Source: Rhodovastum sp963714255
GTDB taxonomy: Bacteria; Pseudomonadota; Alphaproteobacteria; Acetobacterales; Acetobacteraceae
DNA: 64,000 nucleotides
Reading direction: 5' to 3'
Assembly: GCA_963714255.1 (NCBI GenBank)
Contig: CAVQNU010000021.1
Span: 62,001-126,000 of the forward strand
Position numbers and translations under genes: made by a program. Shown here one piece after another: positions 35,666-44,727 of the stretch (position 1 is its first letter; every line of letters starts with the position of its first letter). The notes beneath the pieces were generated by a model. That model ran no database searches. It was not told where the DNA came from and saw nothing but the letters and a program-made list of their open reading frames with translations.

Positions 35666-36954
35666 GCCGTTGCCTCTGCTGCGCCGAACACAAGGCGCCC
35701 GTTTTTCCAGGTGGCGAGCACACGCCCTTCTAGCGCCCGCCCGTCGAACGGCGTGTTCTGCGCCTTGCCCGGCAACTCGCCGGCGGCGACACGCCAGACC
35801 CGTTCCGGGTGGAACAGGCAAAGATCTGCCGCCGCGCCACGCGCCAGCGTGCCGGCGGCACTGCCCAGCAATCGCGCCGGGCGCACCGTCAGCAGTGCCA
35901 CGGCGCGGACGAGGTCGAGCCCGTTGCCATGCACCTGCGACAGCGTCACCGCCAGCAGCGTCGCCAGCCCGCTGCCGCCGGCGGAGGCCTGGGCGAAGGG
36001 CTGGCGCTTGTCGTCGGCGTCGCGCGGCTGGTGGTCGCTGGCTACCGCATCGATCGTGCCATCGGCCAGCGCCGCCGCCACGGCGGCGCGGTCGGCCTCG
36101 CGGCGCAGCGGCGGCGACAGCTTGGCATACGAGCGGAAATTGCCAATCGCCGTTTCGTTCAGGGCGAAATAAGGCGGCGCGCTATCGCAGGTCACGGACA
36201 ATCCCTGGTCCTTGGCACGGCGGATCAGCTCCAGCGCCTCCGCTGTCGAGACATGGGCGAAATGTACCGCACCGCCGGTCAGCTTTGCCAGCCCGATGTC
36301 GCGCGCCACCATGATCGCCTCGGCCTCGGCTGGGATGGCGGGCAGGCCAAGCCGGGTGGCCAGCTCGCCGCTGGTGGCTGCGCCGCCTTCGGCCAGGCTC
36401 GGCTCCTCCGGATGCTGCACGATCCGGCCGCCGAAACCGCGCGCATAGGCCAGCGCCAGCGCCATCAGCCGCGCCGGTCCGATCGCCCGCGCGCCGTCGG
36501 TGAAGGCCACTGCGCCTGCCTCGCGCAGCAGGCCGAGTTCGGCCAGTTCCTCGCCCCGGCAGCCGCGGGTGACGGCGCCATAGGGCAGGATGTCGACGCT
36601 GCCGGTCTCGCTGCCGCGCGCCACCAGCAGATGCACCAGCGCCGGATCGTCGATCGCGGGCTTGGTGTCGGGCAGGGCGGCCAGCGTGGTGATGCCGCCG
36701 GCGGCGGCGGCCTCGGCGGCCGAGGCGATGGTCTCGCGATACTCGAAACCGGGCTCGCCGAGGGCCGCGCGCATGTCCACCAGCCCCGGGCAGAGCACCG
36801 CGCCGCCGCCGTCCACCACCGCCGCGCCCTCCGGCCGGCCGAGCGCGGCGCCGGTATCGGCGATGCGGCCGTTGCGGATCAGCAACTCGCCCTTCTGGTC
36901 CAGCCCGCTCGCCGGATCGAGCAGGCGAACGTTGACAATCAAGGTGTCAGTCAT
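35662..36954 (-). CDS. Dihydroorotase-like protein, metal-ligand His motif missing (PyrC'/PyrX type)
   Basis: Amidohydrolase-fold protein of 430 aa next to pyrB. Active dihydroorotases have a D-x-H-x-H metal site after the first strand; here the segment reads LVDMRAALGEPGFEYRET, with R62 and A64 in the His positions. Later family parts are kept (HVSTAEAL, ASDHQPRDADDKRQPFA). It therefore resembles the non-catalytic PyrC' subunit that supports aspartate carbamoyltransferase in some bacteria, and a second active dihydroorotase would be needed elsewhere. It overlaps pyrB by 8 bases and the His-rich membrane gene by 4. Confidence 0.85.
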   Translation of the reverse strand: MTDTLIVNVRLLDPASGLDQKGELLIRNGRIADTGAALGRPEGAAVVDGGGAVLCPGLVDMRAALGEPGFEYRETIASAAEAAAAGGITTLAALPDTKPAIDDPALVHLLVARGSETGSVDILPYGAVTRGCRGEELAELGLLREAGAVAFTDGARAIGPARLMALALAYARGFGGRIVQHPEEPSLAEGGAATSGELATRLGLPAIPAEAEAIMVARDIGLAKLTGGAVHFAHVSTAEALELIRRAKDQGLSVTCDSAPPYFALNETAIGNFRSYAKLSPPLRREADRAAVAAALADGTIDAVASDHQPRDADDKRQPFAQASAGGSGLATLLAVTLSQVHGNGLDLVRAVALLTVRPARLLGSAAGTLARGAAADLCLFHPERVWRVAAGELPGKAQNTPFDGRALEGRVLATWKNGRLVFGAAEATA

Positions 36955-37882
36955 TGCGGCGCGACCGGCGCGAGAGGATGTCGAGCACCGCCATGCGCAC
37001 CGCGACCCCCATTTCCACTTGTTCGCGGATGACGCTGCGCGCCGGGTCGTCGGCGACCGCGCTGTCGATTTCCACGCCGCGGTTCATCGGGCCGGGATGC
37101 ATGACCAGCGCGTCCGGCTTCGCCCAGGCGAGCTTGGCCGCGTCCAGCCCGTAGAAGCGGAAGAACTCGCGCGCGCTGGGAACCAGGCCGCGCAGCATGC
37201 GTTCCTTCTGCAGCCGCAGGGCCATGACGATATCGGCACCTTCGAGCCCCGATTTCATGTCATGGAACACCTCCACCCCCAGCCGTTCGACTTCGGGCGG
37301 GATCAGCGTGGGCGGGCCGATCACCCGCACCTGGCTGCCCATGGTGGTGAGCAAATGGATGTTCGAGCGCGCCACCCGGCTGTGCAGCACATCGCCGCAG
37401 ATCGCCACCACCAGCCCCTCCAGCCGGCCGCGCCGGCGGCGGATGGTCAGCGCGTCCAGCAGCGCCTGGGTGGGGTGCTCATGGGTGCCGTCGCCGGCGT
37501 TGATCACCGCGGCATCCACTTTCTGCGCCAGCAGCGCCGGGGCGCCCGACTGGTCGTGCCGCACCACCAGCAGGTCGCAATGCATGGCATTCAGCGTCGC
37601 CGCCGTGTCGAGCAGCGTTTCGCCCTTGTTCACGCTGCTGGTGGAGACCGACATGTTGATTACGTCGGCGCCGAGCCGCTTGCCGGCCAACTCGAAGCTG
37701 GTGCGGGTGCGGGTTGAATCTTCGAAGAAAAGATTGATCAGGGTGCGCCCACGCAACAGGTCGCGCTGGGTTTTTCCGGAGCGGTTCAGAAGTACATAGC
37801 TCTCCGCCAGGTCGAGCATGACGGCGATCTGCGGGGGGTACAGGCCTTCGATCTGCAGCAGGTTGCGGGGGGGCTTGTGCAA
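36947..37882 (-). CDS. pyrB: Aspartate carbamoyltransferase catalytic subunit
   Basis: Makes N-carbamoyl-aspartate in pyrimidine synthesis. It has 311 aa. The carbamoyl-phosphate site FFEDSTRTRTSFE is at 52-64, HEHPTQALLD follows near 130, and the aspartate-binding region contains MHPGPMNRGVE. It is the first gene of the operon pyrB-pyrC'-membrane protein-plsY-dprA on the minus strand. No regulatory pyrI is present. Confidence 0.95.
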   Translation of the reverse strand: MHKPPRNLLQIEGLYPPQIAVMLDLAESYVLLNRSGKTQRDLLRGRTLINLFFEDSTRTRTSFELAGKRLGADVINMSVSTSSVNKGETLLDTAATLNAMHCDLLVVRHDQSGAPALLAQKVDAAVINAGDGTHEHPTQALLDALTIRRRRGRLEGLVVAICGDVLHSRVARSNIHLLTTMGSQVRVIGPPTLIPPEVERLGVEVFHDMKSGLEGADIVMALRLQKERMLRGLVPSAREFFRFYGLDAAKLAWAKPDALVMHPGPMNRGVEIDSAVADDPARSVIREQVEMGVAVRMAVLDILSRRSRRND

Positions 37883-37923
37883 AGGGCGAGTCCCGGGAAC
37901 GTTCGGGGGCGGACGTTAGACAG

Positions 37924-38137
37924 CGCAAGGAAGGAAGGCCAGGGGCTCTGCCCCTGGACCCCGCCAAGGGGCAGTGGCCCCTTGGAACCCATTACTTTTA
38001 GACAGTTGTTAAACGAGGGGGTGAGGCGGTGATCCGGATCACCGCCTCACCCCCTCGTTTAACAACTGTCTAAAGTAGCGGGGTCCAGGGGGCCACTGCC
38101 CCTTGGCGGGTCCAGGGCAGAGCCCTGGCCTTCCTTA
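37924..38137. repeat. Palindromic intergenic element, copy 5 (full form)
   Basis: It fills most of the gap between gltX and pyrB. The arms carry GCAAGGAAGGAAGG and CCTTCCTTACTTCGC; the left first hairpin has CCAGGGGCTCTGCCCCTGG. The central stem is copy-specific and perfectly mirrored: GTTAAACGAGGGGG against CCCCCTCGTTTAAC. The right arm runs into the gltX TAA stop (38135-38137). Confidence 0.9.
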
Positions 38138-39532
38138 CTTCGCCGCCGCCTCAATCCGCGCCAGCGCCTCGGTACGTCCCAGTGCCACCAGCACCGCATC
38201 GATCCCCGGGCTCACCGTGCTCCCAGTCAGCGCCGCCCGCAGCGGCTGCGCGACAATCCCCAGCTTGCGCCCGCTCCGCTCGGCATAGGTTCGCAACGCC
38301 GCGTCCACCGCCGCCGGGGAAAAATCCGTCTCCGCCAGCGCGGCGCCCACCTCGCGCAGCATCAGCCGGTTCTCGGCGCTCAGCAGCGCGGCCGCCTTGG
38401 GCTCCAGCGGCAGGGGCAGGGGATGGGCCAAGAAAGTTGCAGAATCAGCTAGTTCTGCAAGTGTTTTCGCCCGCTCTTTCAACTGCGGCATCAGCGCCCG
38501 GATGCGGTGCGCGGCATCACTGCCGAGCGCCAGCCCGGGCCGGTGCGCGAGCCGCTCCAGTACCTCGGCGGTCAGCCGATCATCGGCCGCGGCGCGCAGC
38601 CAAACGCCGTTCACATGGGCCAGCTTGGCGTAGTCCATCCGGCTCGCCGCCCGGCCGACGCCGTCGATGTCGAACAGCGCAATCGCCGCGTCGCGGGAAA
38701 GGATTTCCGCATCGCCATGCCCCCAGCCCAGCCGCAGCAAATAGTTGCACAGCCCCTCCGGCAGATAGCCCATGGCGCGGAATTCGGTGATCGACTGGGC
38801 GCCGTGGCGCTTGGAGAGTTTGGCCCCGTCCGCCCCGTGGATCAGCGGCACATGGGCGAACAGCGGCTTGTGCCAGCCCATGGCGTCATACACCTGCACC
38901 TGCCGGAACGTATTGGTCAGGTGGTCGTCGCCGCGGATCACATGGGTGATGTCCATGTCGTGGTCGTCCACCACCACGGCGTGCAGGTAGGTGGGCGTGC
39001 CGTCGCTGCGCAGGATGATCATGTCGTCGAGCTCGGCGTTGCCCACCCGCACCTCGCCCTGCACCAGATCGTGCACCACCGTCTCGCCCTCGCGCGGGGC
39101 GCGCAGGCGAATGACGAAGGGCGCGCCCTCCGGCGCCTCGGCGGGGTCGCGGTCGCGCCAGGGGCTTTCGATGCGCAGGCCGCGCCCCTCGGCCTTCGCC
39201 TGGGCGCGCATATGCTCCAGTTCGGCGGCGGTCAGGAAGCAGCGATAGGCCCGCCCGGCGGCCAGCATCTGCTGCGCCACCTCGGCATGACGCGCCTGCC
39301 GGGTGGACTGGAACACCGGCGCCTCGTCGGGCTCGAGTCCGAGCCAGGCGAGCCCGTCGAGGATGACCCGGGTTGCTTCGGGGGTGCTGCGCTCGCGGTC
39401 GGTGTCTTCGATGCGCAGCAGGAATTTGCCGCCGTGGTGGCGGGCGAACAGGTAGTTGAACAGCGCCGTGCGGGCGCCGCCGATATGCAGCAGGCCGGTG
39501 GGCGAGGGGGCGAAACGGGTGCGGACGGTCAT
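38135..39532 (-). CDS. gltX: Glutamate--tRNA ligase
   Basis: Class I aminoacyl-tRNA synthetase of 465 aa. The HIGH-type motif HIGG is at 16-19, and the KMSKS-type motif is KLSKR near 238-242 followed by HGAQS. The C-terminal anticodon-binding helical domain is complete. Many Alphaproteobacteria have two GltX copies, one of which may charge tRNA-Gln for the amidotransferase route; this cannot be judged here. It is divergent from comEC, 81 bp away. The stop lies in a palindromic element. Confidence 0.95.
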   Translation of the reverse strand: MTVRTRFAPSPTGLLHIGGARTALFNYLFARHHGGKFLLRIEDTDRERSTPEATRVILDGLAWLGLEPDEAPVFQSTRQARHAEVAQQMLAAGRAYRCFLTAAELEHMRAQAKAEGRGLRIESPWRDRDPAEAPEGAPFVIRLRAPREGETVVHDLVQGEVRVGNAELDDMIILRSDGTPTYLHAVVVDDHDMDITHVIRGDDHLTNTFRQVQVYDAMGWHKPLFAHVPLIHGADGAKLSKRHGAQSITEFRAMGYLPEGLCNYLLRLGWGHGDAEILSRDAAIALFDIDGVGRAASRMDYAKLAHVNGVWLRAAADDRLTAEVLERLAHRPGLALGSDAAHRIRALMPQLKERAKTLAELADSATFLAHPLPLPLEPKAAALLSAENRLMLREVGAALAETDFSPAAVDAALRTYAERSGRKLGIVAQPLRAALTGSTVSPGIDAVLVALGRTEALARIEAAAK

Positions 39533-39613
39533 CGCGGTGGTTCCGGGCAAAGGGGGCCGGGCGGCGGGCGGCGCTTCTAGCACACATGGCGGCACGCGGC
39601 GTGCGGGCGTAGC

Positions 39614-41743
39614 GTGACGCGCATGCAACTTCGCGCCGCCACGGCAATCGCCCGGCCGGCCTGGGCCGGCGCGGTCCGGGCCGGGTTCGCGTCCTGGGCC
39701 GATGCCGAGCGGGGCCGGTTTTTTCTCTGGCTGCCGGTGCTGATGACCGCCGGGGCGATCACGTTCTTCGCCTGGCGCAGCGATCCGCCGCTCTGGGCGG
39801 CGCCGGCGCTGCTGCTGCCGGCGCTCGCCGCCCTGGTGGCGGCGTGGAGCAGCCTGCTGTGGCGGGCGGTGGCGGCCGCGGTGTTCGCCGCGGCACTCGG
39901 GTTCGCCGCGGCTGAACTCGCCACCTGGCGCGCCCCGCCGCTGCTGGACGTGCCGGCCCGCGCCACGGTGGCGGAGGGAACGGTGCGCGCCGTCGAGCCG
40001 CTGCCGGAAGGGCGCCGGGTGACGCTGGAGGCGGCGCGACTGGACGGCGGCGCGCCGCTCGCCCGGCTGCTGCGCATCCGCCTGCGCGGCAACGATGCAA
40101 CGCCGGTTGCCGCCGGAGACACGCTGCGGCTGCGCGCCCTGCTGATGCGTCCGGCGCCGCCCGCTTATCCGGGCGCCTGGGACCTGCAGCGCGACGCGTT
40201 CTACGAGGGGTTCGGCGCCTTCGGCACCGCCCTTGGCCCGGTGGCGCGTCTGGCCGAGGGCGCACCCTCGCGCTGGGCCGGCCTGTTGCAGCGCCTGCGC
40301 GAGACCATCACGGAGCGGGTGGGCGCGGTGCTGTCGGGCAGCACCGCCGCCATTGTCACCACGATGCTCACCGGCGCCACCAGCGCGATTCCCGAAACCG
40401 ACCGGAGGGCATTCCGGGATTCCGGGCTGGCCCATCTGCTGGCCATCGCCGGGCTGCATATCGGCATCGTCATGGGCCTGGTTTTCGGCGCCGTCCGGCT
40501 GGCGCTGGCGATATGGGAGTGGGCGGCGCTACACTGGCCGACCAAGCAGATCGCGGCGCTCGCGGCCCTGCTGGCGGCGGGCGGCTACATGCTGCTGACC
40601 GGCGCGCATGTGCCGGTGCAGCGCAGCTTCGCCATGGCCTGCCTGTTCACCCTGGGCGTGGTGGCGGGGCGGCGGGCGCTGTCGCTGCGCGGCCTGGCGC
40701 TGGCGATGGCGGCGCTGGTGCTGCTGGAGCCGCATCTGGTCATGGGCGCGAGCTTTCAGATGAGTTTTTCCGCCGTGCTGGCGCTGATCGTCGGCTATGC
40801 GGCGCTGCGCCCCTGGCTGATGCGCCTGCGCGGCGAGGGATCTCCGGCCGGGCGGCTGGCCAGCCACGTGGCGGCGCTGGCGATCACGGCGGCGCTGGCG
40901 GGCACGTTTTCCGCGCCCTTCGCCGCCGCCCATTTCGGCCAAATGCAAGTTTACAACGTGCTGGCGAACATGGCGGCGGTGCCGCTGACGGCGCTGGTGG
41001 TTATGCCGGCCGGCCTATTGTCGCTTGTCCTGATGCCGGTGGACGGCGAGCCGCTCGCCCTGGTGCCGATGGGCTGGGGGGTGGATGCGGTGCTGTGGGT
41101 GGCGCGCACGGTTGCGTCCTGGCCCGCTGCGACGCTCATGGTGCCGCCGATGCCGGCCTGGGGGCTCGCCGTGCTGGGCCCCGGCCTGGCCTGGGCGGGG
41201 CTGTGGCGTACGCGGGTGCGGCTGGCCGGCTGGGCGCTGGTTGCCATCGGGCTGATCTCGCCTTGTTTCGACCGGCCGCCTGACCTGCTGATCTCGGCCG
41301 ATGGGCGCATGATCGGCCTGCGCGCCGGGGACGGCATGTTCGTGCAGACCGCCGGCAGCGCGGCCCGTTTCACCCTCGAGTCCTGGCAGGTGTTGTGGCG
41401 GGCGCGGCTGGTTCAGCCGCTGGGCTGCGGCCTTGCGCCCTGCGACCTGCGCGCCCGGCCCGGCGGCCCGGCCGCGCTGCTGGTGCGCGCTGACCCGCCG
41501 CCAACGGCCTGCGGGGCCGCGGTGGTGGTGGTGTCGCTGGAGCCGGTGCACCTGGCGTGTGGGGTGCCGGTGGTGGACCGGTTCTCGGTCTGGCGCGAGG
41601 GCGCTTATGCGATCTGGCTGGAGCCGGACGGCGCGCGAGTGCTGTCGGACCGGGCGGACCGGGGCGAGCGCATCTGGATGCCCCGCCCGACGCCGCGCAA
41701 CCGGCTGCCGCCCGGCCTGGTGCCGGCGCTGGAGGAGCCTTAG
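39614..41743 (+). CDS. comEC: ComEC/Rec2 family DNA-uptake channel protein
   Basis: Inner-membrane channel for single-stranded DNA during natural transformation, 709 aa. It has an N-terminal pair of helices, a soluble OB-like domain (about 105-190, DUF4131), then the Competence domain with about eight helices (DSGLAHLLAIAGLHIGIVMG and SFQMSFSAVLAL). The C-terminal part is short and lacks the metallo-beta-lactamase signature H-x-H-x-D-H. GTG 39614 is used; ATG 39623 is possible. Together with dprA it indicates competence genes, but no pilus genes are nearby. Confidence 0.9.
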   Translation: MTRMQLRAATAIARPAWAGAVRAGFASWADAERGRFFLWLPVLMTAGAITFFAWRSDPPLWAAPALLLPALAALVAAWSSLLWRAVAAAVFAAALGFAAAELATWRAPPLLDVPARATVAEGTVRAVEPLPEGRRVTLEAARLDGGAPLARLLRIRLRGNDATPVAAGDTLRLRALLMRPAPPAYPGAWDLQRDAFYEGFGAFGTALGPVARLAEGAPSRWAGLLQRLRETITERVGAVLSGSTAAIVTTMLTGATSAIPETDRRAFRDSGLAHLLAIAGLHIGIVMGLVFGAVRLALAIWEWAALHWPTKQIAALAALLAAGGYMLLTGAHVPVQRSFAMACLFTLGVVAGRRALSLRGLALAMAALVLLEPHLVMGASFQMSFSAVLALIVGYAALRPWLMRLRGEGSPAGRLASHVAALAITAALAGTFSAPFAAAHFGQMQVYNVLANMAAVPLTALVVMPAGLLSLVLMPVDGEPLALVPMGWGVDAVLWVARTVASWPAATLMVPPMPAWGLAVLGPGLAWAGLWRTRVRLAGWALVAIGLISPCFDRPPDLLISADGRMIGLRAGDGMFVQTAGSAARFTLESWQVLWRARLVQPLGCGLAPCDLRARPGGPAALLVRADPPPTACGAAVVVVSLEPVHLACGVPVVDRFSVWREGAYAIWLEPDGARVLSDRADRGERIWMPRPTPRNRLPPGLVPALEEP

Positions 41744-41746
41744 CTG

Positions 41747-41978
41747 GCGTCGGGGGAAGGAAGGAAGGCCAGGGCTCTGCCCTGGACCCGCCAGGGGGCA
41801 GTGGCCCCCTGGACCCCGCTACTTAAGCATTTGTTATGAGAGGGGGGGAGGCGGTGAACCGGCTCACAGCCTCACCCCCTCTCATAACAAATGCCTAAAA
41901 GTAATGGGTTCCAAGGGGCCACTGCCCCTTGGCGGGTCCAGGGCAGAGCCCTGGCCTTCCTTCCTTCCCCACCGTCGC
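41747..41978. repeat. Palindromic intergenic element, copy 6 (full form)
   Basis: The element fills the gap between comEC and the small lipoprotein exactly. It begins three bases after the comEC stop and ends on the base before the lipoprotein stop codon. The arms GCGTCGGGGGAAGGAAGG and CCTTCCCCACCGTCGC mirror each other with one mismatch and one gap. The central stem is GCATTTGTTATGAGAGG against CCTCTCATAACAAATGC. Confidence 0.9.
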
Positions 41979-42125
41979 TCAGTGCGGGTCCGGGAACACC
42001 GTACATTGTTCCGCGTGCATCTGACAGGAAGCCTTCGCGGTGCCGTAGGCAGAGCCCATCAACTGCTCCGTGCCACAGGCAGCCAGCGCCAGGCAAAGCA
42101 GAACCGGCACAAGAATGGCACGCAT
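41979..42125 (-). CDS. Very small lipoprotein downstream of lexA (48 aa)
   Basis: A 48-residue ORF starting MRAILVPVLLCLALAACGTE. The signal peptide ends in a perfect lipobox LAAC, making C17 the lipidated residue; the mature part has only 32 residues, with C34 and C41 able to form a disulfide. A GGGAGA ribosome binding site precedes the ATG, which is 14 bases after the lexA stop, so it is probably co-transcribed with lexA. It resembles entericidin-like small lipoproteins in size and layout but not clearly in sequence. Function is unknown. Confidence 0.75.
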   Translation of the reverse strand: MRAILVPVLLCLALAACGTEQLMGSAYGTAKASCQMHAEQCTVFPDPH

Positions 42126-42139
42126 GGCGATCTCCCGTC

Positions 42140-42889
42140 TCAATACCGTCGGAACAGCGCCACCAGCCGGCCCTGCACCTTGACCCGGTCGGCCGGGAAA
42201 ATCCGCGTCTCGAAGGACGTGTTGGCCGGCTCCAGCGCGATCGACTTGCCGCGCCGGCGCAGCCGCTTCAGCGTCACCTCGGCATTGTCGATCAGCGCCA
42301 CCACGATCTCGCCGGTCTCGGCGGTTTCGCTTTTGCGGATGATGACGGTGTTGCCGTCCAGGATGCCGGCATCGATCATCGATTTGCCCGCCACTTCCAG
42401 GGCGAAATGCTCGCCACCGCCGAGGATTGCCAGCGGCACCTCGATATGGGTGCCGTTGTCGCGCAGCGCCTCGATCGGCAAACCGGCGGCGATGCGGCCA
42501 TACATCGGCAATTGCACCGCCCCCGCCTCATTGGCCGCCCGGACCCCTTGCAGCCGTGCGGTGAAGTCGCCGCGGATGACGTTAGGCGAAAAACCTGGGG
42601 GCGAGAAGCTCGGGGACGGGGCGAAGTCGGACGGTTCGGCCTGCGCCAGTTCGGTCACCGTGTGCGGCGTGGCCGCATCGGGCAGGCGCATCACCTCCAG
42701 CGCCCGCGCCCGGTGATGGCGGCGGCGCAGGAAGCCGCGCTCCTCCAGCGCCGAAATCAGCCGGTGGATGCCGGATTTCGACTTGAGCTGCAGCGCTTCC
42801 TTCATTTCCTCAAAGCTCGGCGAGAAGCCGGTGTCCTTGAGATGCCGGTCGATGAAGGTCAGCAGCTCGTGCTGCTTGCGCGTCAGCAT
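42140..42889 (-). CDS. lexA: LexA repressor
   Basis: SOS-response repressor and self-cleaving protease of 249 aa. The N-terminal winged helix-turn-helix (1-68) begins MLTRKQHELLTFIDRHLKDT. A longer-than-usual linker follows, then the S24 domain. The cleavage bond is A135-G136 in GRIAAGLP; the catalytic residues are S170 (VAGKSMIDAG) and K208 (VTLKRL). The ATG at 42889 is used because upstream in-frame sequence includes the operator. A GTTC-N7-GTTC box upstream indicates autoregulation. Confidence 0.95.
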   Translation of the reverse strand: MLTRKQHELLTFIDRHLKDTGFSPSFEEMKEALQLKSKSGIHRLISALEERGFLRRRHHRARALEVMRLPDAATPHTVTELAQAEPSDFAPSPSFSPPGFSPNVIRGDFTARLQGVRAANEAGAVQLPMYGRIAAGLPIEALRDNGTHIEVPLAILGGGEHFALEVAGKSMIDAGILDGNTVIIRKSETAETGEIVVALIDNAEVTLKRLRRRGKSIALEPANTSFETRIFPADRVKVQGRLVALFRRY

Positions 42890-42957
42890 GCAGGGTGACT
42901 CCCAGGGAATGGCGTCCAGTTCCCGGCGGGACGGAACAAACCGGCAACTCAACGCGT

Positions 42958-42987
42958 GTTCTATATAAGTTCCGATGCTCCCGTCAA
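42958..42987 (-). promoter_or_regulatory. lexA promoter with overlapping SOS box
   Basis: On the minus strand TTGACG (42987-42982) and TATAGA (42965-42960) are separated by 16 bases. The sequence GTTC-TATATAA-GTTC at 42958-42972 is a perfect alphaproteobacterial LexA box and covers the -10. A weaker half-matching site (GAAC-N7-CAAC) is at 42934-42948. The layout predicts tight self-repression. Confidence 0.85.
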
Positions 42988-43036
42988 GCGCGCGTGAATG
43001 ACAGAACCCGTAAAATCCGCGGGCCAATGGGCGGCG

Positions 43037-44242
43037 CTACAATCCGAGTGCATCCAGCCGGATGATCGGCACAACCGCCCCTTCCGGCAGCGCTGGCGCG
43101 TGCGGCGGGCGCAGGATGAGCGCATCGGCCTGCGCCAGCAGGCGCAGCAGCGCCGAATCCTGGCGGGTGAAGGCGGTCGCCACCAGCGTGCCGTCCGCGC
43201 GCAGGGCGAGGGTCGCGCGCAGATGGTCGGTGCGGCTGTCGTTGGCCGGCAGCGGCGCCCCCAGCACCGCCTGGGTCACCTTCGGGGCGTCGCCCGGTAG
43301 GCCGGACAGGCGCTCGATGGCGGGCAGCAGGAACACGATGCCGCAGATCACCGAGGAAACCGGGTTGCCGGGCAGGCCCAGCATCGGCACCCCGCCCAGG
43401 CTGCCATGGATCAGCGGCTTGCCCGGACGCATGGCGACCGTCCAGAAATCTAACCGCAGGCCGTGCTCGCCCAGCGCCGAGCGCACCAGGTCGTGCGCGC
43501 CCACGCTCGCCCCGCCGATGGTCACCAGCATGTCCATGCCGCGCGCCGCATCCGCCGCCGCGGCCAGCGCGGCGAGGTCGTCCGGCGCCACCGGCAGCAC
43601 CATCGGCGCCCCGCCGCAGGCTTGCACCAGGGCGGCCAAAGCGTGCGCGTTCGAACTGATGATGCCGCCGGGCGGGATCGGCTCGCCGGGCAGGGCGATT
43701 TCGTCGCCGGTCGCCAGAATGGCCACGCGCGGGCGGCGATGCACCGCCACCCACGGGTGATTGCCCGCCGCCAGCAACCCGATATCGCGCGAAGTCAGCC
43801 GCTTGCCAGGCGCAACCAGGATATCGTCGAAGGCAAAATCCTGCCCGGCGCGGCGGACCCAGCGGCCCGCCGTCACCGCCGCGCCCAGCGTCACGGTCTC
43901 GCCCGTGCAGGTCGCGTCTTCCTGCGCCAGCACTGCGTCCGCGCCGTCCGGCATGACGCTGCCGGTGAAGATGCGCAACGCCTCGCCGGCGCCGAGCCTT
44001 CCCGCCCACGGGTGCCCGGCAGGCGCGCTGCCGACGATGGCAAGCGTCGCGCCGAGGCTGCCGTCGGCGGCGCGCAGGGCGAAGCCGTCCATGGCGGATA
44101 CGTCCTGCGGCGGCTGGGTCAGCCTTGCGGGCAGGGCGGCGGCGGTAACCCGTCCCCAGGCATCGGCCAGGGGCACCACTTCGGCAGCGGTCGGGCGCAG
44201 CGGGGCCAGGATACGGGCGCGCGCCTCGTCAACGCCGATCAT
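43037..44242 (-). CDS. moeA: Molybdopterin molybdenumtransferase MoeA
   Basis: Inserts molybdate into adenylylated molybdopterin to complete the cofactor. It has 401 aa. It shows the N-terminal SAMDGFALR motif, RIFTGSVMPDGAD, GGASVGAHDLV, MRPGKPL and the PGNPVSSV loop. The ATG at 44242 follows the moaC stop by 7 bases. The gene closes the trpG-trpD-trpC-moaC-moeA operon and precedes lexA on the same strand. Confidence 0.95.
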   Translation of the reverse strand: MIGVDEARARILAPLRPTAAEVVPLADAWGRVTAAALPARLTQPPQDVSAMDGFALRAADGSLGATLAIVGSAPAGHPWAGRLGAGEALRIFTGSVMPDGADAVLAQEDATCTGETVTLGAAVTAGRWVRRAGQDFAFDDILVAPGKRLTSRDIGLLAAGNHPWVAVHRRPRVAILATGDEIALPGEPIPPGGIISSNAHALAALVQACGGAPMVLPVAPDDLAALAAAADAARGMDMLVTIGGASVGAHDLVRSALGEHGLRLDFWTVAMRPGKPLIHGSLGGVPMLGLPGNPVSSVICGIVFLLPAIERLSGLPGDAPKVTQAVLGAPLPANDSRTDHLRATLALRADGTLVATAFTRQDSALLRLLAQADALILRPPHAPALPEGAVVPIIRLDALGL

Positions 44243-44249
44243 GCCCGGG

Positions 44250-44727
44250 CTAATCCTGCCGGAACGTGCCGGACGCGCCGCCGGATTTGGCCACCACGCG
44301 CAGCGCCTCGATACGCATGGAGCGGTCCACCGCCTTGCACATGTCATACACCGTCAACGCCGCCACCGAGGCCGCGGTCAGCGCCTCCATTTCCACCCCG
44401 GTGCGCCCGGTGGTCTTCACCGTCGCCGCGATGCCGAGCGCATCCGCGCCTTCGGGCGCCAGTTCCACCCGCACCGAGGTCAGCGGCAGCGGATGGCATA
44501 GCGGGATCAGCTCGGCGGTGCGCTTGGCGCCCATGATGCCGGCCAGCCGGGCGACGCCGAGCACGTCGCCCTTGGCGGCGCTGCCGGCGCGGATCATGGC
44601 CAGACGTCTCCGGCCGCATGACCACGCGGGCGCGCGCGGTCGCTTCGCGGTCGGTTTCCGGCTTGCCGCCCACATCGACCATGGCGGCCTGGCCGGAGGC
44701 GTCGAAATGGGTGAGGCCGCCGCTCAC
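44250..44727 (-). pseudogene. moaC: Cyclic pyranopterin monophosphate synthase MoaC, apparent frameshift
   Basis: Catalyses formation of cyclic pyranopterin monophosphate in molybdenum cofactor synthesis. The start (GLTHFDASGQAAMVDVGGK to MRPET, about 41 residues) is in one frame. The remainder (LAMIRAGSAAKGDVLGVARL, then GAKRTAELIPLCHPLPLTSV to the C-terminus) is in another. One extra base at about 44604 (ACGTCTGG instead of ACGCTGG) explains the shift. With moeA intact beside it, a sequencing error is as likely as real loss. The ATG overlaps the trpC stop. Confidence 0.88.
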
